Assembly (NCBI RefSeq): GCF_001654985.1
Contig: NZ_LXEU01000085.1
Coordinates: forward strand, 55,102 to 119,101
Origin: Kluyvera georgiana ATCC 51603
Lineage (GTDB): Bacteria; Pseudomonadota; Gammaproteobacteria; Enterobacterales; Enterobacteriaceae
DNA: 64,000 bases
Direction: 5' to 3'
The notes below the pieces were generated by a model, which was given only the letters and a program-made list of their open reading frames with translations, was not told where the DNA came from and did not search any database. The first letter of the stretch is position 1. Every line of letters begins with the position of its first letter. The position numbers and the translations under genes are program-made. Positions 56,083 through 64,000 of the stretch are shown here, in pieces.

Positions 56083-57036
56083 TTAAGGTCGGTTGAATAA
56101 GCCTGACATCTGGGTCTGAATAGCATCCATTAGCTCGTAGCGACGGCGGTATTCCGCGCGTTTTTTACTTGCAATTTCAGCAATATCTTTGCGGGGGATG
56201 GCGACAGGGATATGGTAATACCCTTCATTGTCACGCTCACCGCTTACGGCTTCCCAGAAGGTGTCATAATCAGAAAGAATCTTTTTATTCTTGTCCTGGT
56301 AGCGTTCGCCGCGAAAAATGTGCACATCGTTACTGACGGCGAGGATCTGCTCTACGTGCAGGCGTTCGGCTAATCGGCAGATGGCCTCCATCACCAGGCG
56401 TTTCGGGAACAGACCGTGGCAGGATTTCGTCGCATTCTGGATAGCCTCATGCGGCAAAGTGCGTTTACCGCCCTGCAGGCCACCGATAAACAGCGTGCGT
56501 TGATGATGATAATTCAGCAGGGTAAAGGTCATTTCCGCCAGTACATCGCCGTCGGCGTTGCGCATCAAAATGGTGCTATCGCCTTCTTTATCCAGATTAA
56601 TCTGCATGGTCAGCTCAAGGGTATACGTATCGCCATTTTTACCCTCAATCTGCGCTAGCGGCAGGGCCTGTGTATTCAGGTAGGTTGCGAACTCTTCTGA
56701 GGACATCGCCTCTGACAGCAGCGTATAGTGATAACGCAGCGCATCCAGTACCTGATGGCGGCTAAAGTTGACCGCCAGATAAGGGCGATGCAGGCGCACC
56801 GGCAAGCGCGGTTGACGGGTGAGCAGGGTATGGAGATGGGACCATTGCGACAGTTCATTCATCCATTCGCGGCTCAGACGTGGCATCAGTAAAGAACGCA
56901 GCATAAACTTCCGGCGGAAGCTGCGCTGGTTCCAGAATTCACCGGGACGCCATTGCCCGCTAAACAGGCTAAAAAAGAGGCCGAGTGCGGAAGGTTGGCG
57001 GGAAGATTCGAATGAATTTTCGCTGAGCTGTGACAT
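56083..57036 (-). CDS. Second VirK/YbjX family protein (tandem paralogue)
   Basis: Another DUF535 protein, 317 residues, upstream of and in the same direction as ybjX. It shares NQRSFRRKFMLRSLLMPRLS, TKSCHGLFPKRLVMEAI and IASKKRAEYRRRYELMDAI but differs elsewhere, so the duplication is not recent; its N-terminus (MSQLSENSFESSRQPS) is closer to the VirK branch. A 175-nt gap separates the two genes. E. coli K-12 has one copy here. Confidence 0.88.
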   Translation of the reverse strand: MSQLSENSFESSRQPSALGLFFSLFSGQWRPGEFWNQRSFRRKFMLRSLLMPRLSREWMNELSQWSHLHTLLTRQPRLPVRLHRPYLAVNFSRHQVLDALRYHYTLLSEAMSSEEFATYLNTQALPLAQIEGKNGDTYTLELTMQINLDKEGDSTILMRNADGDVLAEMTFTLLNYHHQRTLFIGGLQGGKRTLPHEAIQNATKSCHGLFPKRLVMEAICRLAERLHVEQILAVSNDVHIFRGERYQDKNKKILSDYDTFWEAVSGERDNEGYYHIPVAIPRKDIAEIASKKRAEYRRRYELMDAIQTQMSGLFNRP

Positions 57037-57133
57037 GGTTTACTATCCAGAATTACATATGGATGGCGATTTTAGCATCACCAGAGAGAATCAATTAGCG
57101 GGGTAGCGGTGTTTGCTAAGACTTTTCTCAACT

Positions 57134-57150
57134 TGTTTAGCTTGCGTTGA
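57134..57150 (+). promoter_or_regulatory. PhoP-box-like direct repeat between virK-like gene and macA
   Basis: TGTTTA (57134-57139), 5-nt spacer, CGTTGA (57145-57150): 10 of 12 positions match the PhoP box (T)GTTTA-N5-(T)GTTTA. It lies about 100 nt upstream of the VirK-like gene (minus) and 48 nt upstream of macA (plus). PhoP control is known for ybjX and, as a repressor, for Salmonella macAB. Confidence 0.5.
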
Positions 57151-57197
57151 AGTTTGACTTCACAATTTGTCGAAATTTTTGGGGATTTCAGGATTTT

Positions 57198-58313
57198 ATG
57201 ATCATCAAGGGAAAGTTTAAAAAACGCTACTGGCTGATACTTGCCGTGCTTATCGTGGCGCTCATCGCCGTCTGGAAAATGCTCAACGCGCCGTTGCCCA
57301 ATTACCAGACGCTGATTGTGCGTAAAGGCTCGCTTGAACAGAGCGTGCTGGCGACAGGTAAGCTCGATGCGTTGCGTAAAGTTGACGTCGGCGCGCAGGT
57401 TAGCGGGCAGTTGAAAACCCTGTCGGTGAACATCGGCGATAAGGTAGTAAAAGATCAGCTTCTAGGGGTGATTGACCCGGAACAGGCGGAGAACCAGATT
57501 AAAGAAGTGGAAGCCACGCTAATGGAATTGCGCGCACAGCGCAAGCAGGCAGAAGCGGAATGGAAGCTGGCGAGCGTCACCTTTTCCCGTCAGCAACAGC
57601 TGGCGAAAACCCAGGTGGTGTCACGCCAGGATCTGGACACCGCGGCCACCGATATGGCGGTAAAACAGGCGCAAATAGGGACCATCGATGCGCAGATTAA
57701 ACGCAATCAGGCCTCGCTCGATACGGCCAAAACCAATCTCGACTACACGCGTATCGTGGCCCCGATGCGTGGCGAAGTGACACAAATTACGACCCTGCAA
57801 GGGCAGACGGTGATTGCTGCCCAGCAGGCACCCAACATTCTGACGCTGGCGGATCTCAGCACTATGCTGGTGAAAGCGCAGGTTTCCGAAGCGGACGTCA
57901 TTCATCTTAAACCGGGACAAAAAGCCTGGTTTACGGTGCTTGGCGACCCGCTGACCCGCTACGAAGGCACCCTGAAAGATATTTTGCCGACGCCGGAAAA
58001 AGTCAACGATGCCATCTTCTACTATGCCCGTTTTGAAGTGCCGAACCCTAACGGTGTCCTGCGTCTGGAGATGACCGCGCAGGTGCATATCCAGCTCGGC
58101 GGCGTCAATGATGTGTTGACCATTCCGCTGTCGGCGCTGGGCGATAGCGTAGGAGATAATCGCTATAACGTACGTTTACTGCGCAACGGTGAAGTGAAAA
58201 CGCGCGAAGTGGTCATCGGTGCGCGCAATGATACTGACGTAGAGATCGCTAAAGGGTTGGAAGCCGGCGATGAAGTGATAATCGGAGAAGGTAAAGCCGG
58301 AGCGGTAAAATGA
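57198..58313 (+). CDS. macA: Macrolide export periplasmic adaptor MacA
   Basis: Membrane fusion protein linking MacB to TolC. N-terminal membrane anchor (about residues 9-27, [17 protein letters not shown]), lipoyl-like halves ([14 protein letters not shown] and [14 protein letters not shown]), a coiled-coil hairpin (about 95-165) and beta-barrel domain. The open frame begins at 57147, but ATG 57198 with CAGGA upstream gives 371 residues, the E. coli length. Overlaps macB by 4 nt. Confidence 0.95.
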   Translation: MIIKGKFKKRYWLILAVLIVALIAVWKMLNAPLPNYQTLIVRKGSLEQSVLATGKLDALRKVDVGAQVSGQLKTLSVNIGDKVVKDQLLGVIDPEQAENQIKEVEATLMELRAQRKQAEAEWKLASVTFSRQQQLAKTQVVSRQDLDTAATDMAVKQAQIGTIDAQIKRNQASLDTAKTNLDYTRIVAPMRGEVTQITTLQGQTVIAAQQAPNILTLADLSTMLVKAQVSEADVIHLKPGQKAWFTVLGDPLTRYEGTLKDILPTPEKVNDAIFYYARFEVPNPNGVLRLEMTAQVHIQLGGVNDVLTIPLSALGDSVGDNRYNVRLLRNGEVKTREVVIGARNDTDVEIAKGLEAGDEVIIGEGKAGAVK

Positions 58314-60250
58314 CCGCTCTGCTTGAACTGACCGATATTCGGCGCAGCTACGCGTCGGGTGACGGTAGCGTTGAGGTACTCAAGGGTGTCTCGCTGCAAA
58401 TTAACGCCGGTGAGATGGTGGCGATAGTCGGCGCCTCGGGTTCGGGGAAATCGACGCTGATGAACATTCTCGGCTGCCTCGATAAGCCGACCAGCGGCAC
58501 CTACCGCGTGGCGGGAACCGATGTGGCGACGCTGGACGGCGATGCGCTGGCCGCGCTGCGCCGCGAGCACTTTGGCTTTATTTTTCAACGCTATCACCTG
58601 CTGTCGCACCTGACGGCGGCGCAGAATGTGGAAGTGCCGGCGGTGTACGCGGGCGTGGAACGTAAGGCGCGGCTGGCGCGGGCGAAGCAGCTGTTGCAGC
58701 GTCTGGGGCTGGCGGATCGCGTCGATTATGCGCCTTCTCAGCTCTCCGGGGGCCAGCAGCAGCGGGTGAGTATTGCCCGTGCGCTGATGAACGGCGGCCA
58801 GGTGATCCTCGCCGATGAACCTACCGGTGCGCTTGATAGCCGCTCCGGTGAAGAGGTGATGGCGATTCTCCATCAGCTTAAAGAGCAAGGGCACACGATT
58901 ATTATCGTTACCCACGACCCGCAGGTGGCCGCGCAGGCAGAGCGCGTGATTGAGATTCGCGACGGTGAAATTATCCATAACCCTCCGGCGCGGCAAACCG
59001 CGGTCGCGCCGCGTCAGCCGGTGATGCAGAACACCTCCGGCTGGGGGCAGTTCAGCAACAGCTTCCGCGAAGCGTTGTCGATGGCCTGGCTGGCCATGGT
59101 GGCGAATAAAATGCGCACGCTACTGACCATGCTGGGGATTATTATCGGCATCGCCTCGGTGGTGTCTATCGTGGTGGTGGGCGATGCGGCCAAACAGATG
59201 GTGCTGGCCGATATTCGTTCCATTGGCACCAATACCATTGATGTGTATCCGGGGAAAGATTTCGGCGATGACGATCCGCAGTATCAGCAATCGCTGAAGT
59301 ATGACGATCTGCTGGCGATCGAAAAGCAGTCCTGGGTCAGCTCGGTGACGCCGTCGGTGTCAAAAAATCTGCGCATCCGTGCAGGGAATATCGACGTCGC
59401 GGCCAGCGTGCAGGGTATTGGTCAGTACTACTTCAACGTCTATGGTATGACCTTCAGCGAGGGCAATACCTTTAATGATGTCCAGGCCGCAGAACGCTCG
59501 CAGGTGGTAGTACTGGACAGCAATACGCGCCGTCAGCTGTTTCCCAATAAGGCCAGCGTGGTGGGGGAAGTGATACTGGTGGGTAATACGCCCGCGACGG
59601 TGATTGGCGTAGCGGATGAGAAACAGTCGATGTTTGGCAGCAGCAAGATTCTGCGCGTCTGGTTACCGTATTCAACGATGTCCGGACGGGTGATGGGGCA
59701 GGCGTGGCTGAACTCAATTACCGTAAGGGTGAAAGAGGGCTACGACAGCAGTTTCGCCGAACAGCAGTTGACCCGGCTGCTCAGTTTGCGTCACGGTAAG
59801 AAAGATTTCTTTGTCTGGAACATGGACAGCATCTTGAAAACGGCAGAACGCACCACACATACATTACAGCTGTTCTTAACGCTGGTGGCGGTGATCTCGC
59901 TGGTGGTTGGCGGTATTGGTGTGATGAATATCATGCTGGTGTCGGTAACGGAACGGACGCGAGAAATCGGCATTCGTATGGCGGTCGGCGCGCGGGCCAG
60001 CAACGTCCTGCAGCAGTTTTTGATCGAGGCGATTCTGGTGTGCCTGGTGGGTGGCGCATTGGGCGTCACGCTGTCGTTGATGATTGCGCTGCTGCTCCAG
60101 GTGGTGCTGCCGGGCTGGGAGATTGGTTTTTCACCGCTGGCGCTGTTGACGGCGTTTATCTGCTCGACCCTCACCGGCGTGCTGTTTGGCTGGCTACCGG
60201 CGAGAAACGCGGCACGGCTGGATCCGGTGGATGCGCTGGCGCGGGAATAA
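58310..60250 (+). CDS. macB: Macrolide export ATP-binding/permease protein MacB
   Basis: ABC transporter of the mechanotransmission type, exporting macrolides and enterotoxin-like peptides through MacA-TolC. ATPase domain: Walker [13 protein letters not shown], signature [15 protein letters not shown], Walker [13 protein letters not shown], switch His in VTHDPQ. Then one helix (about 275-300), a periplasmic domain, and three C-terminal helices. 646 residues (E. coli 648). Confidence 0.95.
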   Translation: MTALLELTDIRRSYASGDGSVEVLKGVSLQINAGEMVAIVGASGSGKSTLMNILGCLDKPTSGTYRVAGTDVATLDGDALAALRREHFGFIFQRYHLLSHLTAAQNVEVPAVYAGVERKARLARAKQLLQRLGLADRVDYAPSQLSGGQQQRVSIARALMNGGQVILADEPTGALDSRSGEEVMAILHQLKEQGHTIIIVTHDPQVAAQAERVIEIRDGEIIHNPPARQTAVAPRQPVMQNTSGWGQFSNSFREALSMAWLAMVANKMRTLLTMLGIIIGIASVVSIVVVGDAAKQMVLADIRSIGTNTIDVYPGKDFGDDDPQYQQSLKYDDLLAIEKQSWVSSVTPSVSKNLRIRAGNIDVAASVQGIGQYYFNVYGMTFSEGNTFNDVQAAERSQVVVLDSNTRRQLFPNKASVVGEVILVGNTPATVIGVADEKQSMFGSSKILRVWLPYSTMSGRVMGQAWLNSITVRVKEGYDSSFAEQQLTRLLSLRHGKKDFFVWNMDSILKTAERTTHTLQLFLTLVAVISLVVGGIGVMNIMLVSVTERTREIGIRMAVGARASNVLQQFLIEAILVCLVGGALGVTLSLMIALLLQVVLPGWEIGFSPLALLTAFICSTLTGVLFGWLPARNAARLDPVDALARE

Positions 60251-60269
60251 CGGCGAAAAATAAATGAAA

Positions 60270-60300
60270 AAATGCCAGTCAGAAGGACTGGCATTTTGAC
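60270..60300. terminator. Bidirectional terminator between macB and cspD
   Basis: Perfect 11-bp stem AAATGCCAGTC (60270-60280) / GACTGGCATTT (60286-60296), loop AGAAG; the A-run before and T after suit both convergent genes. Confidence 0.88.
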
Positions 60301-60328
60301 AGCGGGATGTACACAATGGGGCAGTAAA

Positions 60329-60550
60329 CTAGGCGGCTGTTTCTGCTTCCACGGGGATAATCACGCTAGCATGATTACCTTTCGGCCCCTCGTGGACATC
60401 AAACTGGACGGCTTGTCCGGCTTTTAACGTTCTGTACCCATCCATCTGGATGGTGGAGTAATGGGCGAAGATGTCCTCGCCACCGCCTTCCGGGCAAATA
60501 AAACCGAACCCTTTGGCATTGTTGAACCACTTAACAGTACCCATTTCCAT
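60329..60550 (-). CDS. cspD: Cold-shock-like protein CspD
   Basis: OB-fold nucleic-acid-binding protein that inhibits DNA replication in stationary phase; not cold-induced. 73 residues with RNP1 KGFGFI and RNP2 EDIFAHYST. Its promoter has a TATAAT -10 at 60574-60579 (minus strand). Divergent from clpSA, as in E. coli. Confidence 0.95.
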   Translation of the reverse strand: MEMGTVKWFNNAKGFGFICPEGGGEDIFAHYSTIQMDGYRTLKAGQAVQFDVHEGPKGNHASVIIPVEAETAA

Positions 60551-60944
60551 ACTTCGACATCCTTCGTAACTCTATTATACGTTTATAAGTAGATGGAATG
60601 AACCGGTGGTGGAGTCAGGAGTTGTTCAAAACCTCACCAACTCTCGCCAGTACAATTTAGATATTTCGCACAGTGCGTCAAGCGTTTGCGGAGGGCTAAA
60701 GGGGTAAAATGCATCAAAATTTGAAGCAGTTAACGCTATTGACGGGAATGTGACAGAGTTCGCGGATGACAGCTATAGGTGATAGTTATCTATGATCTAC
60801 AGTAAATTAAGAGCCTGTATGCACAGGAACAAAAGGTGACGTGCTGGCCGGGAGATGTGTCATTAATCCTGTCAATAATACGGATCCTTACGTGGACGCA
60901 GCCTCGTCAGCAGCAATTGATGACACCGACGATGATGACTGACA
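60551..60944. other. cspD-clpS divergent intergenic region
   Basis: A long non-coding spacer. Minus-strand TATAAT (60574-60579) is the probable cspD -10, with a poor -35. The remainder carries the clpS leader. No small gene or clear RNA recognised. Confidence 0.6.
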
Positions 60945-61265
60945 ATGAGCAAGACCAGAGACTGGCTGGATTTCGACCAGCTTGCGGCAGATAAACTTCA
61001 GGATGGGCTTAAACCCCCGTCAATGTATAAAGTGATATTGGTCAATGATGATTACACTCCGATGGAGTTTGTTATTGACGTGTTACAAAAATTCTTTTCT
61101 TATGATGTAGAACGCGCAACACAGTTGATGCTAACGGTTCACTATCAGGGTAAAGCAATTTGTGGTGTTTTCACGGCAGAAGTCGCCGAAACCAAAGTTG
61201 CGATGGTGAATCAGTACGCGAGGGAGAACGAGCATCCGCTGCTGTGTACGCTGGAACAAGCCTGA
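60945..61265 (+). CDS. clpS: ATP-dependent Clp protease adaptor ClpS
   Basis: N-degron adaptor that delivers proteins with N-terminal Leu, Phe, Tyr or Trp to ClpAP. 106 residues; the conserved core [16 protein letters not shown] with the Asn-Asp-Asp pocket residues and [20 protein letters not shown] is present. 29 nt upstream of clpA. Confidence 0.96.
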   Translation: MSKTRDWLDFDQLAADKLQDGLKPPSMYKVILVNDDYTPMEFVIDVLQKFFSYDVERATQLMLTVHYQGKAICGVFTAEVAETKVAMVNQYARENEHPLLCTLEQA

Positions 61266-61294
61266 TACAGGCATGAAAATTGGGGGAGGTGCCA

Positions 61295-63571
61295 ATGCTC
61301 AATCAAGAACTGGAACTCAGTTTAAACATGGCTTTCGCCAGAGCGCGCGAGCACCGTCACGAGTTTATGACCGTGGAGCATATGTTGCTGGCGCTGCTCA
61401 GCAACCCATCAGCCCGTGAAGCGCTGGAAGCGTGCTCGGTCGATTTGGTGGCGCTGCGTCAGGAACTCGAAGCCTTCATCGAACAAACCACGCCGGTTCT
61501 GCCGGTCAGTGAAGAAGAGCGCGAAACTCAACCGACGCTCAGCTTCCAGCGTGTTCTGCAACGCGCGGTCTTCCACGTCCAGTCTTCCGGGCGTAGCGAG
61601 GTTACCGGCGCCAACGTACTGGTGGCGATTTTCAGCGAGCAGGAGTCGCAGGCCGCCTATCTGCTGCGCAAACATGAAGTCAGCCGTCTCGACGTGGTGA
61701 ACTTCATCTCTCACGGCACGCGTAAAGACGAGCCAAGCCAGCCTTCCGATTCCGGAAATCAGCAACCTAATGAAGAGCAAGCAGGCGGGGAGGAACGTAT
61801 GGAAAACTTCACCACCAATCTTAATCAGCTTGCTCGCGTTGGGGGAATTGACCCGCTGATCGGCCGTGACAAAGAGCTGGAGCGCGCTATTCAGGTGCTG
61901 TGCCGCCGTCGTAAAAACAACCCGCTGCTGGTGGGGGAATCCGGCGTCGGGAAAACGGCGATTGCCGAAGGCCTGGCATGGCGCATCGTGCGCGGTGACG
62001 TGCCGGAAATCATGGCCGATTGCACTATCTATTCGCTGGATATCGGCTCGTTGCTGGCGGGTACCAAATACCGCGGCGATTTCGAAAAACGTTTTAAAGC
62101 GCTGCTCAAGCAGTTAGAGCAGGACACCAACAGCATTCTGTTCATTGACGAAATCCACACCATTATTGGTGCGGGTGCCGCGTCGGGTGGGCAGGTGGAT
62201 GCCGCAAACCTGATTAAGCCGCTGCTCTCCAGCGGCAAGATTCGGGTGATGGGTTCGACCACGTACCAGGAGTTCAGCAATATCTTTGAGAAGGACAGGG
62301 CGCTGGCGCGTCGTTTCCAGAAAATCGATATTACCGAACCGTCCGTAGAAGAGACCGTGCAGATCCTGAACGGCCTGAAGCCGAAATACGAAGCGCACCA
62401 CGACGTTCGCTATACCGCCAAAGCGGTGCGCGCGGCGGTGGAGCTGGCGGTGAAATACATCAACGATCGTCATCTGCCGGATAAAGCAATTGACGTGATT
62501 GATGAGGCTGGCGCCCGCGCTCGCCTGATGCCGGTGAGCAAGCGTAAGAAAACGATCAACGTGGCGGACATTGAATCCGTGGTCGCGCGCATTGCGCGAA
62601 TCCCGGAGAAAAGCGTCTCCCAGAGCGATCGCGATACGCTGAAAACGCTGGGTAATCGCCTGAAAATGCTGGTATTCGGCCAGGATAACGCCATCGATGC
62701 GCTGACCGAAGCCATCAAGATGAGCCGTGCGGGCCTCGGCCACGATCATCGTCCGGTGGGATCCTTCCTGTTTGCTGGCCCAACCGGGGTGGGTAAAACG
62801 GAAGTGACCGTCCAGTTGGCGAAGGCGATGGGCATTGAGCTGCTGCGTTTCGATATGTCCGAATATATGGAACGCCACACGGTGAGCCGCCTGATCGGTG
62901 CGCCTCCGGGATACGTTGGTTTTGACCAGGGCGGCCTGCTGACCGATGCGGTGATTAAGCATCCTCACGCGGTTCTGCTGCTGGATGAAATCGAAAAAGC
63001 GCACCCGGACGTCTTTAACCTGCTGCTGCAGGTGATGGACAACGGCACGCTGACGGATAACAACGGGCGTAAAGCCGATTTCCGTAACGTGGTGCTGGTG
63101 ATGACCACCAACGCCGGCGTACGTGAAACCGAGCGTAAATCGATTGGTCTTATCCAGCAGGACAACAGCACCGACGCGATGGAAGAGATCAAAAAGATCT
63201 TTACGCCAGAGTTCCGTAACCGTCTGGACAACATTATCTGGTTCGATCATCTGTCTACCGACGTGATCCATCAGGTGGTGGATAAGTTCATCGTCGAGCT
63301 GCAGGTTCAGCTGGATCAGAAAGGCGTGTCGCTGGAAGTGAGCCAGGAGGCCCGCAACTGGCTGGCCGAGAAGGGTTACGACCGGGCGATGGGCGCACGT
63401 CCGATGGCGCGCGTGATTCAGGACAACCTGAAAAAACCGCTGGCTAACGAACTGCTGTTTGGTTCGCTGGTGGACGGCGGTCAGGTCACCGTGGCGCTGG
63501 ACGCCGAGAAAAACGCGCTGACCTACGGCTTCCACAGCGCGCAGAAGCACAAACCGGAAGCGGCACATTAA
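61295..63571 (+). CDS. clpA: ATP-dependent Clp protease ATP-binding subunit ClpA
   Basis: AAA+ unfoldase of the ClpAP protease. N-terminal domain with two Clp repeats that docks ClpS, D1 Walker A GESGVGKT and Walker [12 protein letters not shown]2 Walker A GPTGVGKT and Walker [14 protein letters not shown], and sensor motifs. ATG 61295 (GGGGGAGG upstream) gives 758 residues as in E. coli; the frame extends five codons further without a better ribosome site. Confidence 0.96.
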   Translation: MLNQELELSLNMAFARAREHRHEFMTVEHMLLALLSNPSAREALEACSVDLVALRQELEAFIEQTTPVLPVSEEERETQPTLSFQRVLQRAVFHVQSSGRSEVTGANVLVAIFSEQESQAAYLLRKHEVSRLDVVNFISHGTRKDEPSQPSDSGNQQPNEEQAGGEERMENFTTNLNQLARVGGIDPLIGRDKELERAIQVLCRRRKNNPLLVGESGVGKTAIAEGLAWRIVRGDVPEIMADCTIYSLDIGSLLAGTKYRGDFEKRFKALLKQLEQDTNSILFIDEIHTIIGAGAASGGQVDAANLIKPLLSSGKIRVMGSTTYQEFSNIFEKDRALARRFQKIDITEPSVEETVQILNGLKPKYEAHHDVRYTAKAVRAAVELAVKYINDRHLPDKAIDVIDEAGARARLMPVSKRKKTINVADIESVVARIARIPEKSVSQSDRDTLKTLGNRLKMLVFGQDNAIDALTEAIKMSRAGLGHDHRPVGSFLFAGPTGVGKTEVTVQLAKAMGIELLRFDMSEYMERHTVSRLIGAPPGYVGFDQGGLLTDAVIKHPHAVLLLDEIEKAHPDVFNLLLQVMDNGTLTDNNGRKADFRNVVLVMTTNAGVRETERKSIGLIQQDNSTDAMEEIKKIFTPEFRNRLDNIIWFDHLSTDVIHQVVDKFIVELQVQLDQKGVSLEVSQEARNWLAEKGYDRAMGARPMARVIQDNLKKPLANELLFGSLVDGGQVTVALDAEKNALTYGFHSAQKHKPEAAH

Positions 63572-63596
63572 CGGCGGTCGCTCACATTAAAACGAA

Positions 63597-63629
63597 AACC
63601 GGGCTGATAGTGGCTCGGTTTTTTTTTGT
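63597..63629 (+). terminator. clpA terminator
   Basis: AACCGGGC/GCTCGGTT stem (with one mismatch) and a run of nine T after the stop of clpA. Confidence 0.85.
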
Positions 63630-63740
63630 CTCTCGTTTCTCCTGCAACGTTGACATACCCTTTTCGCAAATTTGAACTGTTGAATAATAACCCGACGTAA
63701 GTCGCGGCATGCTAACGACAGGATTTAGCCGAACGGTGGG

Positions 63741-63974
63741 ATGATGTTGACAAAAGCGTTATCGGTGATGTTGCTGACGTGTGCCTTGTTTTCTGGCCAA
63801 CTGATGGCCGGGCATAAAGGTCACCAATTTTTGTGGGTAAAGAATGTCGGTCACCAGCTACGCCATGAGGCTGATAGCGATGAACTGCGTGCGGTGGCGG
63901 AAGAGTCGGCGGAAGGGTTGCGTGATAGTAATAGCTGGCGGAAAGCGCATAAAACCGAGGTTCATATTTTATGA
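63741..63974 (+). CDS. Small secreted YncJ-like protein (DUF2554)
   Basis: Small exported protein of 77 residues. Signal peptide MMLTKALSVMLLTCALFSGQ through LMA, mature part GHKGHQFLWVKNVGHQLRHE rich in His, Arg and Glu. It closely resembles E. coli YncJ, whose function is unknown and which in K-12 is encoded elsewhere. ATG 63741 or the Met one codon later is the start. Monocistronic after the clpA terminator. Confidence 0.85.
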   Translation: MMLTKALSVMLLTCALFSGQLMAGHKGHQFLWVKNVGHQLRHEADSDELRAVAEESAEGLRDSNSWRKAHKTEVHIL

Positions 63975-64000
63975 GGCGGATGACGGAAGGCCAAAAAAAT

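Noticed and set aside
62114..63568. 484-codon open frame on the minus strand
   Set aside because: Exact antisense of clpA; codon-bias shadow with no ribosome site and a His/Gln/Arg-rich product.
1..64000. CRISPR array or tRNA/rRNA genes
   Set aside because: No regularly spaced direct repeats and no cloverleaf or rRNA-like sequence noticed by eye in any intergenic region; a tRNA beyond the right end cannot be excluded.

Overview
The window comes from a gammaproteobacterium of the order Enterobacterales, most likely the Klebsiella/Raoultella/Enterobacter group. Gene order from 19.2 kb to the right end follows the Escherichia coli K-12 block ybjL-ybjM-grxA-ybjC-nfsA-rimK-ybjN-potFGHI-ybjO-rlmC-artJ-artMQIP-ybjP-ybjQ-amiD-ybjS-ybjT-ltaE-poxB-hcr-hcp-lysO-aqpZ-ybjD-ybjX-macAB-cspD-clpSA. 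It also carries genes that K-12 lacks at these places: a two-component system between rlmC and artJ, a DoxX-family gene and a FAD/NAD(P)-binding protein after poxB, a second VirK/YbjX paralogue, and a YncJ-like secreted peptide after clpA. Assignments rest on recalled family sequences and visible motifs; no database search was run.

Positions 1 to about 19,017 are the right part of a P2-like (Peduoviridae) prophage. The terminase ATPase gene runs leftward off the window. Divergent from it is a tightly overlapping rightward late operon: scaffold/protease, major capsid, terminase small subunit, head completion, tail completion (R- and S-like), tail sheath and tube (DUF2586/DUF2597 type), holin, M15 endolysin, nested i-/o-spanin, tail assembly chaperone with a -1 frameshift, tape measure, baseplate proteins, tail fibre and its chaperone, and a fused hub/spike protein ending at a strong terminator. 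Placing sheath and tube before the lysis genes recalls HP1/K139-type phages more than P2 itself. Beyond the terminator lies an AT-richer cargo segment with iterated CTGAAA-type inverted repeats and one FRG-domain gene, a candidate phage-defence moron. Integrase, early genes and portal must lie to the left.

The prophage/chromosome junction coincides with the 3' end of the sRNA gene rybB (minus strand, 19019-19100, sigma-E-type promoter at 19106-19134). The phage therefore appears to use the RybB terminator as its attachment site.

The chromosomal part groups into polyamine import (potFGHI), arginine import (artJ and artPIQM, each preceded by a double ARG-box-like operator), a two-component system, cell-wall recycling (amiD), pyruvate oxidase (poxB) with a promoter module repeated upstream of the FAD/NAD(P) gene, NO/hydroxylamine stress (hcp-hcr behind an NsrR-like palindrome), lysine export (lysO), water channel (aqpZ), an OLD-family ATPase (ybjD), two VirK/YbjX proteins facing macAB across a PhoP-box-like sequence, and N-degron proteolysis (clpS-clpA). 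An IS903-like element (47125-48179) without target duplication sits between the FAD/NAD(P) gene and hcr.
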